Under the pieces are notes generated by a model, which saw only the letters and a list, made by a program, of their open reading frames with translations, was not told where the DNA came from and did no database searches. This document shows positions 55,559 through 64,000 of a stretch of 64,000 nucleotides of DNA, one piece after another. The translations under genes and the position numbers were made by a program. Position 1 is the stretch's first letter. The number at the start of each line of letters is the position of its first letter. Origin of the DNA: Undaria pinnatifida (Eukaryota; Sar; Phaeophyceae; Laminariales; Alariaceae); contig JABAKD010000006.1 in the NCBI GenBank assembly GCA_012845835.1, positions 6,936,318 through 7,000,317 of the forward strand. The letters are read 5' to 3'.

Positions 55559-55830
55559 CACGCTTCGGTAGACAGCATAGGTGCGCCATTTTTTCCCTGC
55601 AAGGGTCTCGACTTGAGGAGCTCTATGCCCCACGCACAAACTGATTCTGGTAACAACGAAAGCGCAATCTCGATGAAAAAGATCATGGCCTAGGTATAAA
55701 TGCATAAAAAAAAAGACAAAAAGCCGAAAAAAAACTACGGCGATATTGGGTTAAGGAGCCCCGAAAATTATAAGAACAAAAAAAGAATTAGACGAAAAGT
55801 GCTATTAATATCGCTATCGTAGCAGGCGCC
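55559..55830. mobile_element. MITE family B, copy 4
   Basis: GGTGCGCCATTTTTTCCCTG, GATCATGGCCTAGGTATAAA, TTGGGTTAAGGAGCCCCGAA and right end ATCGCTATCGTAGCAGGCGCC. Confidence 0.65.
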
Positions 55831-56154
55831 CCACCCCGTATCACTTGCGCACCAATTACTACCACGAAACTGCTCATGGCATCGTACCTGGTATGCACGC
55901 TACCGAGGAACTCCTCTCGAAAAGAGACACGGCAAAGACAAAATGGGTACAGTATTCACACAGCAAAACATCCATAAAACACGAACTTCACGACGGCAAA
56001 AACAGATTCGAGCGTGCAGCTTCGCCTGACACACAGGACACAAGCAATGGCAAGCAAGAAAAGGAGACGGAGAGGAGCAACTCAAGACCAAGGCTCGCAA
56101 ACAGCCTGAAAACAAAAGAGCATGGAACCATTTCACTGGGGGGTAGGGGATGGG

Positions 56155-56180
56155 GGGGGGGGGGGGGGGGGGGGGGCACG
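56155..56180. repeat. poly-G run, about 22-25 G
   Basis: A homopolymer just downstream of the Nudix stop codon (C-rich on the coding strand). Confidence 0.85.
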
Positions 56181-56208
56181 ATGCCTGCCATTAGCGTAGA
56201 CCGGCTTT

Positions 56209-59200
56209 TCACGTGGGCGACGGTGACGTCTCACATCCCCCGACAAGCCAATCTTTATACTTCATGACAGCGATCACGCTATCGGGGGTCAACTGGAGCG
56301 CGTTCCCGTCCTTATCTTTCTCTGCGATAAGCTCTGACAAGGAGTAAAGGTGGGCGCTTTGGACTTCTTCCTGAACAAGGATGGCGAGCGAGCAAGCGGG
56401 GAGCAGGGGGGCGGGGGGGGGGGGGGGGGGTTTAGTCAGTTTGTGAATGGACATAGTCGTATGACCATAGCCCCTCGCATCCCTACTATGCCGGGACGGA
56501 GCACGTCGGGTTTCAACCAGGCAGACATTGATTGCACCAAGGGCGAAGCACCGTGAGGTGTTCGGCGAGTCGCATGAAGGGTGAACTGCATCCTTCCAAG
56601 AACCGCTCGTAAGACGGACTTCAGGGGGAGGTGGGAGGGGGGGCAGAAGGATTTGTCACGCAAGATACACGGTACGGTACCACTCCGTCTGGAAATACAA
56701 GGACCGAGTATTGGCCTGACAGGGAGTAGGGTTGGACATTTTGGCCTTACGCTTGAACAATGAGGGTGAGCGAGCAACCGGGCGAGGAGCAGAGGAGAAG
56801 GAGGGCGGGGGGGGGTGGGAAGGTTTAGATTAGTCAAGTGAAGATTTGGATTGTGGTGGTGTCGTTTAGAGTGGTTTGGTTTGGGTTGGGTTGGGTTGGG
56901 TAGGATTGCGAGGAGCGGAAAGGAGGGGGTGGAGGGGTTGGATTGGTTCGTATGTTTGGGGTGGCTTGGTTTATTTAATTTGGCTTAGGTTGATTTTCTT
57001 TTGCTTGGTTTGGGGAGGACTGATTCGATGCGATTGCTGCGAAACGAGGCAACCATGGTTTACAATCAAATACCCCGCCCTCGATTTCGAAGCACCCCAG
57101 CAGGGCACGCTAGCGAGGGCCATTGGCGTGGCCAAAAATGCCTCGACTTTATCAACCGTCATTCCGCTGTTCCGACAACCAAGTTTTGTGTTTCGCTACC
57201 CACCGGCTGCGGCACAATCTCCCCGCTCCATGAGCAGTCCCACGCATCTCCCCAAACATTGGTGTGGCCGTCCTTGTAGTGGAACGAAAAGCAATGCCGA
57301 AGCTCGCCCTCGGCCATGCCACCAGCAGAACTGCCACCGGAATCGCCACCGCTGCACCCGGCGTCCCCTGTCCCCGGGTTCGCGGTAACGCCCATTTCTT
57401 CCTGCAACTCCCGCCTGGCGTTTTCTTCGTAGGTTTCTCCATGACCGACGACACCCCCTGCGTGAGCATCGGTGTGTCGCGGGCGCGGCGCGTCAGGCAT
57501 GGGCTTGATATTCGTTGGGGGGGGGTCGGCCGGCAATACGACGCGTGGTATGGTAGAGGCGATAGAGGTAGCAGACGTTTGCCAAAACGTATTCCTGACC
57601 GACGAGGTTCGTCAACCAAAGCGACCAATGAGACGCGTGCTACGACAGAGGAACCACATTTTTGCGGCTGAAAATGTTTTCTGAATGAACGGGGCTCCTT
57701 TTTTTTCTTCTTCTTCTCTTATCATTTTTTTATCCTCCGGCGGATGGGCAAAAAACTAAGCTTAAAGCTCACCACACTTCCACGTGTTCTCACACACGCC
57801 GTGTGCCAATTTAACTCCGTTGTTTTCGCAATCCAGCTGGTTTTCTGGCGCGTCCTTCAGTTCCCGTGGTAACGACAGCGCGAGCTGTCCTTACCGGCGG
57901 TCCCCGATACTACTCTAGCAGCGCAAGCTGCCGTTGTATACGGATACGTGAGTATGTCGACCCGACCTGAACCCTCGGGAACAGGTGCGGTGGAGATAGT
58001 GGAGATAGCCACACGGGACTGCATCCTTCCGGGCTAGTGTGGGCTTCTCTTAACCCAAAACCGTCGGAACACTGTCATTTTTTTCTTTGCAGAATGGTTT
58101 GTCGGGTATACAACCTAGGCCACGGGCTTCGTTCATCGGATTTGCACTTTTCAGTTTTCTCCACATCAGGTTGTGGGACAAGAAGGCAAACAAAGAGTTC
58201 CTGAAGTGGTTACGAGTCTCAGAAACCAATGGTGCACACATTTTTCCGAAGCCCGAGGACTAGACTACCCAACATGGTTGGAACGTTTTGCGATGTACGT
58301 TCTATACCCACCAGTTGGCCGTGAGCTTGTTCATAGGGTCGCGCTTGCGTGGTTCCCGAAGCTAGCGGACAAGGTGGGCAGCTTCTCGTACGAGGAGCCA
58401 TCACAAAAATCAGGGAGTACCCGTGTCGTAGCGTCCGTAAAATGTAGGATATTCGTAGATGATCGAGAGTGCAATCTGTCCTGAGGTGTGGAAGAGTGAG
58501 TTTTGTTTTCCTCGTAGACTCACTTTTCATTCCGCTCTTCTCCCCCTGCTTCTTACGTTTTCGAAGCTGGATAAGGAGGATAGACAAGAACGGTATCATA
58601 GAATATAATGTTTCCCCCCCTCAAATTCTGCTCGTTAAGCCCGAAAAAACGCCCGACAAATAGAAACATAACGACTCTACTATTTTACGAAGTTATGCTA
58701 ACAAGACTCTACTATTTATTCCTTGAGCACGCCCCCTTGATGCCAAACAAAATGTTTGCATTGTGGATATACACCTATTTCCGCGTAAACTGTATCATGT
58801 TATTGTCTCCGCTGGCCTCTAGCTCGCTCTTAGCTAGCTCACCGGTGCTGGGCTCCAGGTACCCCGGACAGTAGTCCTTGATCATCGTTCTCTTCTGGAC
58901 CCAAAGGTTCGGGTTCGTCGAGCTCTCCCCCCCGGGCTTCCGGATGAACACGTACGTAGCGCGGTGCGGAAGATTGTCTCGACGCTTCATATCACACAAT
59001 AAGGAGACACGGAGAGGGGGGCAGGGGGTGAATTCACTGTCATGGGGGTGAATTCACTGTCATGCATGGCCGTGCCTTTTTATATAACAATAGACCCTGG
59101 CACAGCTCCTATACACGAGGAGACTTTTGCAAGGATGCACCAATCTGATTGGCTTTATTATAGGCAATAAGTCGGCGAGATTCTTACACCAATGAAACAC

Positions 59201-62200
59201 GAGTTTTGCAATGACTGTGTAAGGATGGACGACTGACTATGATTGGCGGCGACCGGCGTTACGATCGTGCCGCGCTGCTGTGAGACTTGCCGAGAGGTGG
59301 CGTACGGAGCGCACGCGAGGAAGAAGGGGGAAGAGAATGAGAAAGAGAAAGAAAAAAAAACTCAAGCCAAACACATCCCGAAGACGAAGCTTGCACACCT
59401 CGGATAAGGTAACCCCTAACGATCGACACCAATGTTACGGCTCAGCGGCATTTTTTTTAACATTGGGTTACGACGTTATCCAACTTCCAAGCTTTGCGAG
59501 TACATCTTGTTGCTGCGTTACGATAACGGCAGTGGCTCGCTGAACACAGTGTTGGAGTGTTGTGTTGCATCAGTATTGGCAGCAGAGTAGTGTTACAGCG
59601 TTAGGATCGGCAGCCCGTGGCGTGTAACGCATAATGTTGCGGGATTCCTAGTTGCTTATCATAACACATGTTACACGGACAACGTACAAGATGACCAATA
59701 CAACGCTAAAGTTATGTTGCTAACGCCGTCTTAGCTCGTACGCAAAGTTAGTTTTAACATGCTACGTTCAGCCGTGAAATAGGGTCGGCAAGCGTGTAGC
59801 CCGTAACGTAATGTTTCGGTGTTAGTGGAATGCTTAGTTGCTGTGTTAACACACGTTAGACGGAAAACGTCCACGCCCAATACTTGACGCTAGAACATTT
59901 CGTTTCTGTGTTAGTACAGCTCGTAACTTATGGTATACCCGGGGAGGATACGTTATCATCCCCCCAAAGAACGGCTTCCACATACGGAAACCCAAACAGG
60001 GAACAAAAAAGAACTTTCTAGGAAGGACAACGCCTCCGACATTTTGAAGACCCCTCTATCCCCAGGACTGAAGGAACATATCCCTGGGTGGGGTCTGGGG
60101 TGGGGAGATCCATGGCGGTCTCTTCGAAATCAGGAACACGGTAACATAATGTACCCCGCGATGCCGATTTTAGTGTAACGCTAGTAACACATCTTAGATC
60201 CGTTAGAGACAAAAACGGTAACATAGTAACATTATGTTATGAATAATTTCAGTCAGGTCCGATTAATTTTTGGGGAACATCGTAACGATACATAGCAGTC
60301 AGATAGTTGATACCAGTAACTTGGTAACATAATGTTGGAGGTCCCTCGGCATTTAGCTAACATCCTAACAAAGTGTTACTTCTTGACCAGTCCATAATAT
60401 AACTTAGCTAAGCGTCAAGTGTTACGTTATCCGATCCTAAGGGGAAAAATGGGGGGGGTTGAATAACGTTCGAATAACATCATGTTAGGGTTATGGAAGA
60501 CACCAACATCTCCGTCAACCTGATGTCAGGGTGTCGATAGCTTCCTATTGCCTAACATTACGTTAGCATGTCAGCGAATCGGGGGAAAGTGATATTGTGT
60601 ATGCTATGTTGATAACGTGTGATTCTGGGGCGAATCCTAACATTGTGCTACGATGTGTTGTACACGCATCTATTACGATATAACGCTGAACGGGGCGATC
60701 GTAGATATTTATAGGGTGGTTTTAGGTTCGATTGCTCTTTTCTTCACTGCATGCCCGTGGGTCGTCACTCTGACAGCACCCCAGACAGCGGGCGTCTCCC
60801 TCTCTGTGTTCAGGACTACCACCGTGTGCGTTTCGTACGGTGCAGGCAGCACTCCAGACAGCAACCCCTGAAGTCAGTAGCCACGAGTTGATTAGTTGTG
60901 GGAACGGGGGGACTCTACGCTGCACTTGAGTGGATACTCGCGGCCATGAAGTTAGTTCAGTTTGCACATTGACTTCATTTCACTTGTGCGCCTTCTTCGT
61001 ATCGCGTGTTTAGGTGGGAAAGCGTACTGTTTCCCGGCCGAATTTTGTTTTCATGATGATAGTTGTGTGGATCTTCCTATTAGAGTACTTTCTAACGACC
61101 AAACGAACTTTCCAAAAACTTGCTATTTTGGCAAGAAAAAATTGGCAACACTTTCCAAAGAGACGACAAAACTTTCTAACGCGAAACACTGCACGTTTGG
61201 CAAGTTTTTGGAAATATTTGCCAAGTTTCTCCTCATGACGCCCTCAGATTTTATTAACCCCTCACAGCAGCAGCAGCAGAAGGGAGCCAACGGCACGTCG
61301 ACGCTCTCTGTGGAGTAAATGCTGGCGCAGAAAGGACTCCAGGCACAGCCCATGTACCTCAGAGGTTGGCAGTCTTTCCAGTCCAGCCAAATTCGCCTGG
61401 GAAAAGCTGGGGCAGCTGCTGTTTGTGATGATGCTTCAGCACCCGCTCAAGACGACGCCCATGTGGCATCCACGCGGGCCTCACGGCCAGTGTCGCCAGC
61501 CCTATCATAAGCTGCTACCAATGACACCGTGTATCCTCCGTACCTCCCGATATTACAGAAGTTAGAGCAAGACTAGCGTCGGGCGTCGCGGGGTGGTTTG
61601 GTTTGTACAACGTTGCGCTGGCGTTATTGGCCCAAAATGGCAAATAAAATGGCAAATCTCACTTTCCAAAAACTTGCCAACGAAGCGGAACGGAAATATC
61701 CAAAAAAAAAACTTTGGCAAGTTTTTTGCTATTTTGGCAAGTCCAAATTTCCAATTTCCAATACCATGTCCAATTGGCAAGGAACTTGCCAAAAAAAGTG
61801 TCGTTAGAAATTACCCTAAATAGAGCTCCAGCACCTTTGTGTGACCACGCGGCAGCATGCCTAGAAACGACTCTAGGAACGGGAACTTCCCAGAAGGGTT
61901 CGACTTTTTGTTCCAGGAATTGTTTACTACTGTACACTGTAAACACCTCTTTTATCGTGCCTTCATGTTTCCCTCTTCGTTTCTCAGTTGCTGTCCTTTT
62001 TTTTCTCCATTCTTCCTTTCTTAGGCCATTTCTTACACAGTCGGATTCCGCCAGTCGAAAACGGCCCTTTTCGACTGGATTTTTTTCGCCTGGATTCTTC
62101 TCGTCCTTCTTATCGCCAGTCGAGTCGATTTTATAGATTTTGTGCTCTTCCTAGAGGCGGTTGGTGTGAGGGAGTACTGCTGTACGGCAGTCGAAATCGG

Positions 62201-63558
62201 TTGGCAGCTCTGTGCTTCGCAATTTCTCCGCGAGCAACGGCTCGACGAACCCTCGTCCCAGCGAGTTGGTGGCTTTGGGCTTAGCCGAAAGCCGCCAAAG
62301 CTACTTTCATGGAGTTGCACTCAGCCGAGAGCCGCCAAGGCTACAGCAGGCGCATCCGTTGTTGGCAGCATGGGATCGATACCGCGCGCTGCTGCCGTCG
62401 TGTGATACACTCTGCTGGCGAGCGGAACTAGGAATGCGCCACGCTGACTTGCTGCGAGAAGCAACAAACAGCAGTGATAGCCAAGCCAGCGTCAGCGCTT
62501 GGATGATACTGCTGTGTGGTACCTGGTATGGGTGTATGGCCGTGTGGCCGTGTGGGTGTGTGTTTGGTGGTGGGATGAGCGATGCGATCGGTTCAAAAAA
62601 CACGCGTAAAACTTTGTCGACTGAGTTTTTCGACTGAGGATCCAGTCGAAAAAGTCGAGTTTTTCGACTGGATCCGCCAGTCGGAATTCTCAGTCAAAAA
62701 AAAGTTGAGTCGAAAAAGCCCTTTGTCGACTGTGTAAGAAAGCCCGATTTTGGGCTCCAGTCGAAAAAGGCCGTTTTCGACTGCCAAATCCGACTGTATA
62801 AGAAATGGGCTTATTATTGTCGTTTCTTTTTTTCATTTTCCTCCCCCTTTTGTTGCCAATAGTCTGGTGTGCTGTCTTGTATCTTGTTTTGCCGCGTGTT
62901 CATGTGGCGGTTCACGGCATGGCCAAATCACCTTGCTGTATTTGCGTACTGCATTTGCTATAATGTGTGTTTGTCTCGTAGTCTCTGACGACAGAGCTAG
63001 TCTCGATTAATAGGAGGCGTCGGCATTGACACTGGTTGTGCTGGATGTAGATGGGTGGAAATATCAGTATAATGTCAAGAACACACACATCCTCTACCTC
63101 CTCTACCTCAGCAGCCAGGACCGGGCCTCCTTTGTATGGCACCCTGTGACCTGTGATGCAACCATGTGATCCGGTGACACGTATTCCTATCAAAAGTTAA
63201 AGTTCAACCAAAAAGTGAAATACCACTAAGGACTTAAATATAATGACTGTTTTAAATGCATATGAATGTACATATGAATATTACACCAGTCCTTAATTTT
63301 CCGTCCACTTTGTATACATCAGTTGCTCTAAAACATGTGCACTGCTGTGCAAAAACGGGCACATGCCTCGTATATGATACCGTACGAGACACACATGCTA
63401 CGCACGTACGCCGCACGCAAGCACACCCATAATGCAGTAGTAGGTCTCACCATCTCCGCGCGGCGAGCAGAGCTGACGACCTTATTGTTTGTCTCGTCCA
63501 CTATCGCGACCATCTCGTCAGCATCCAAGCCCTTCTCCGGGTTAGCCACAGCCGCCAT
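56209..63558 (-). CDS. Nudix hydrolase (YfcD / IPP-isomerase-like subgroup), 4 exons
   Basis: Nudix enzymes hydrolyse nucleoside-diphosphate-linked substrates using a metal bound by the Nudix box. Exons: 63558-63451 (ATG, 36 codons, donor GTGAGA), 58984-58843 (donor GTGAGC), 57457-57204 (acceptor CACGCAG, donor GTGGGT) and 56370-56209 (acceptor GTTCAG, stop TGA). The total is 666 nt or 221 residues, all in phase. N-terminal part: DEMVAIVDETNNKVVSSARR then HRATYVFIRKP, as in YfcD-like proteins. Next come WVQKRTMIKDYCPGYLEPSTG and, directly after the exon 2/3 junction, the box GGVVGHGETYEENARREL followed by QEEMGV. This fits Gx5Ex7REUxEExGU with no catalytic residue missing. Later come FSFHYKDGHTNVWGDAW and GEIVPQP, joined to EEVQSAHLYSLSELI. 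A Gly/Ser-rich loop (GGDSGGSSAGG) is inserted after the box. The substrate is unknown. A further splice after WLVGG is possible. Intron 1 is about 4.5 kb of repeats. Confidence 0.9.
56405..56530 (+). repeat. poly-G/C-flanked short dispersed element, copy 6
   Basis: A G run of about 18 (56411-56430), then CAGTTTGTGAATGGACATAG, CCCTCGCATCCCTACTATGC and GGGACGGAGCACGTCGGG. It lies 35-40 bp inside Nudix intron 3, so on the coding strand the homopolymer is the C-rich pyrimidine tract of exon 4. Confidence 0.7.
56730..56815 (-). pseudogene. decayed copy of the Nudix exon 4 start and splice site
   Basis: The plus strand CGCTTGAACAATGAGGGTGA, then GCGAGCAACCGGG..GAGCAG and a G run, parallels TTCCTGAACAAGGATGGCGA, then GCGAGCAAGCGGGGAGCAG and a G run at 56366-56430. 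The acceptor CTG (CAG on the coding strand) is lost. About 385 bp apart. Confidence 0.6.
57632..57700 (+). mobile_element. MITE family B, fragment
   Basis: GACGCGTGCTACGACAGAGG, then GAACGGGGCTCCTT, as in the 39351 partial copy. Confidence 0.5.
57728..57865 (-). repeat. solo arm of the foldback element
   Basis: TATCCTCCGGCGGATGGGCA, CACCACACTTCCACGTGTTC and TGCCAATTTAACTCCGTTG. Confidence 0.6.
58093..58263 (+). CDS. orphan terminal exon antisense within Nudix intron 2
   Basis: After a strong acceptor (TTTTTTTCTTTGCAG) the frame reads PRASFIGFALFSFLHIRLWD, then KKANKEFLKWLRVSE and NGAHIFPKPED, and stops at TAG (56 residues). The composition is convincingly protein-like, but I do not recognise the family. 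No upstream plus-strand exon was identified. It may be a stranded exon of a captured or mobile gene. A second frame (58173-58484) is also open and could mean a frameshift. Confidence 0.4.
   Translation, partial: NGLSGIQPRPRASFIGFALFSFLHIRLWDKKANKEFLKWLRVSETNGAHIFPKPED
59440..60660. repeat. cluster of GTAAC/GTTAC half-palindromes in Nudix intron 1
   Basis: Words such as GGTAACATAATGT (60140, 60325), AGTAACATTATGTTA (60225), CGTAACGTAATGTTTCGG (59804), AACATCATGTTAGG (60475) and CTAACATTACGTTAGC (60553) recur about every 60-100 bp. Confidence 0.5.
61085..61240. repeat. TTGGCAAG inverted-repeat cluster 1
   Basis: CTTTCCAAAAACTTGC at 61108 is mirrored by GGCAAGTTTTTGGAAA at 61198, with further TTGGCAA words between. 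A related cluster lies at 61655-61810. Confidence 0.55.
61655..61810. repeat. TTGGCAAG inverted-repeat cluster 2
   Basis: CTTTCCAAAAACTTGCCAA at 61660 is followed by TTTGGCAAGTTTTTTGCTAT and GGCAAGGAACTTGCCAA. Between the clusters (61319-61560) no gene is assigned, though a CAG at 61336 could be an acceptor. Confidence 0.55.
62023..62813. mobile_element. ~790-bp TIR element (CAGTCGAAAAAGG)
   Basis: The left end GGCCATTTCTTACACAGTCG continues GATTCCGCCAGTCGAAAACG. The right end on the other strand is GCCCATTTCTTATACAGTCG, then GATTTGGCAGTCGAAAACG. The TIR is about 55 bp with extra AGTCGAAAAAG/TTTTTCGACTG sub-repeats at 62615-62770. Both ends abut TTA. The interior has GCCGAAAGCCGCCAAAGCTA duplications and no recognised transposase. 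Confidence 0.7.
62860..63310. repeat. second copy of the 20.9-22.6 kb dispersed repeat
   Basis: GGTTCACGGCATGGCCAAAT, TCTCGTAGTCTCTGACGACA, GGTTGTGCTGGATGTAGATG and, at the far end, CAGTCCTTAATTTTCCGTCC. Compared with the left copy it lacks about 1 kb of interior, the part holding the candidate secreted-protein exons. Confidence 0.6.
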
Positions 63559-63559
63559 G

Positions 63560-64000
63560 ATTGATGCAGGTAGCAAGGCCGGAGGCTCCACTGACTGGTA
63601 GGTAGACTCCGTCAATCCCTTCCCCTCAAAAGTGATCCGCTTCCCTCGAGCCTTTCTTGTTCGATCCCTCCAGTGATGCGAGCACACGGCAGCACGCAGA
63701 AGCAGACACGCTCAAACTCAGTCTCAGAACAGCAGTAAGAGGTAGCAAGCTTGAGGCAAAGAAATCCGCAGTCGGCACAACCTATCGTCGCGGACAAATA
63801 CACTACGTGACCGTAGTTGACGTTTTGACTGACTGGATTTAAATATCAAATATAATATATCAAGTCCCAGATATATCTTGACGCGTCCTTGACCCCTTCG
63901 CAATGACCCATCTCCCAGCAACTTCGCTCTCGGGCTATCTTGGTGCGGGGGGACTTGACCAATCACGATAATCTGATTAGAAAAAAAACGGTTTCGTGGG
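63560..64000. promoter_or_regulatory. presumed 5' flank of the Nudix gene
   Basis: The minus-strand frame stays open upstream of the chosen ATG to about 63687, so a longer N-terminus is possible. An AT-rich stretch lies at 63838-63862. Nothing else is assigned. Confidence 0.25.

Noticed and set aside
56876-57388. 170-codon plus-strand frame (starts Trp/Gly-rich)
   Set aside because: The first part is a GGGTT-type repeat and the end is antisense to Nudix exon 3. The middle is protein-like but has no splice context I can defend.
1-64000. CRISPR array, rRNA operon or bacterial operon
   Set aside because: No regularly spaced identical repeats with unique spacers, no rRNA-like core sequences, and gene structure is intron-rich.

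Overview
This window looks like nuclear DNA from a complex eukaryote, not a bacterium or virus. Coding sequence is sparse and split into short exons (60 to 250 nt) by introns of about 0.3 to 4.5 kb with GT..AG borders. Most of the DNA is microsatellites, tandem arrays and short inverted-repeat elements. My best guess is a stramenopile macroalga, probably a brown alga. The reasons are long C-rich introns, a Ser/Thr/Pro 'PT' tail protein, and an abundant non-LTR reverse-transcriptase remnant. That lineage call is inference.

Layout. 0-6.2 kb: a decayed non-LTR reverse transcriptase preceded by unassigned sequence. 6.2-12 kb: MITE-like elements, GGGTC-rich repeats, and large (GGGTT)n and (GGT)n arrays. 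12.2-15.1 kb (minus): a three-exon gene model for a 188-residue Cys-containing, PT-rich protein. 15-22.6 kb: dispersed repeats, a 1.1-kb tandem duplication and a TIR element with a telomere-like core. 21.4-22.8 kb (minus): a possible secreted-protein gene starting with a signal peptide. 24.5-28.4 kb (plus): exons of an unrecognised gene. 29.7-43.35 kb (plus): an 11-exon MATE-family transporter, the best-supported gene together with the next one. 44.6-56 kb: mobile-element remnants, a GATCTAGATC minisatellite and tandem arrays. 56.2-63.56 kb (minus): a four-exon Nudix hydrolase of 221 residues with an intact Nudix box, whose first intron is a 4.5-kb host of transposon remnants.

The genes do not form a pathway; they are independent eukaryotic loci. 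The most striking pattern is that at least six exons have one or two decayed tandem copies beside the working copy. In most of them the duplicated unit is centred on the 3' splice site (pyrimidine tract, AG and the first 20-60 nt of exon). Many 3' splice sites sit directly after long C/T microsatellites. Other notable items are a tRNA-derived SINE inserted as an inverted pair, whose A-rich tail appears to have expanded into a (TTTA/TTTG)n array; a short dispersed element abutting homopolymeric C; several TIR families; and a 13-residue in-frame minisatellite built on a perfect palindrome. No rRNA, complete tRNA gene or CRISPR array was seen.
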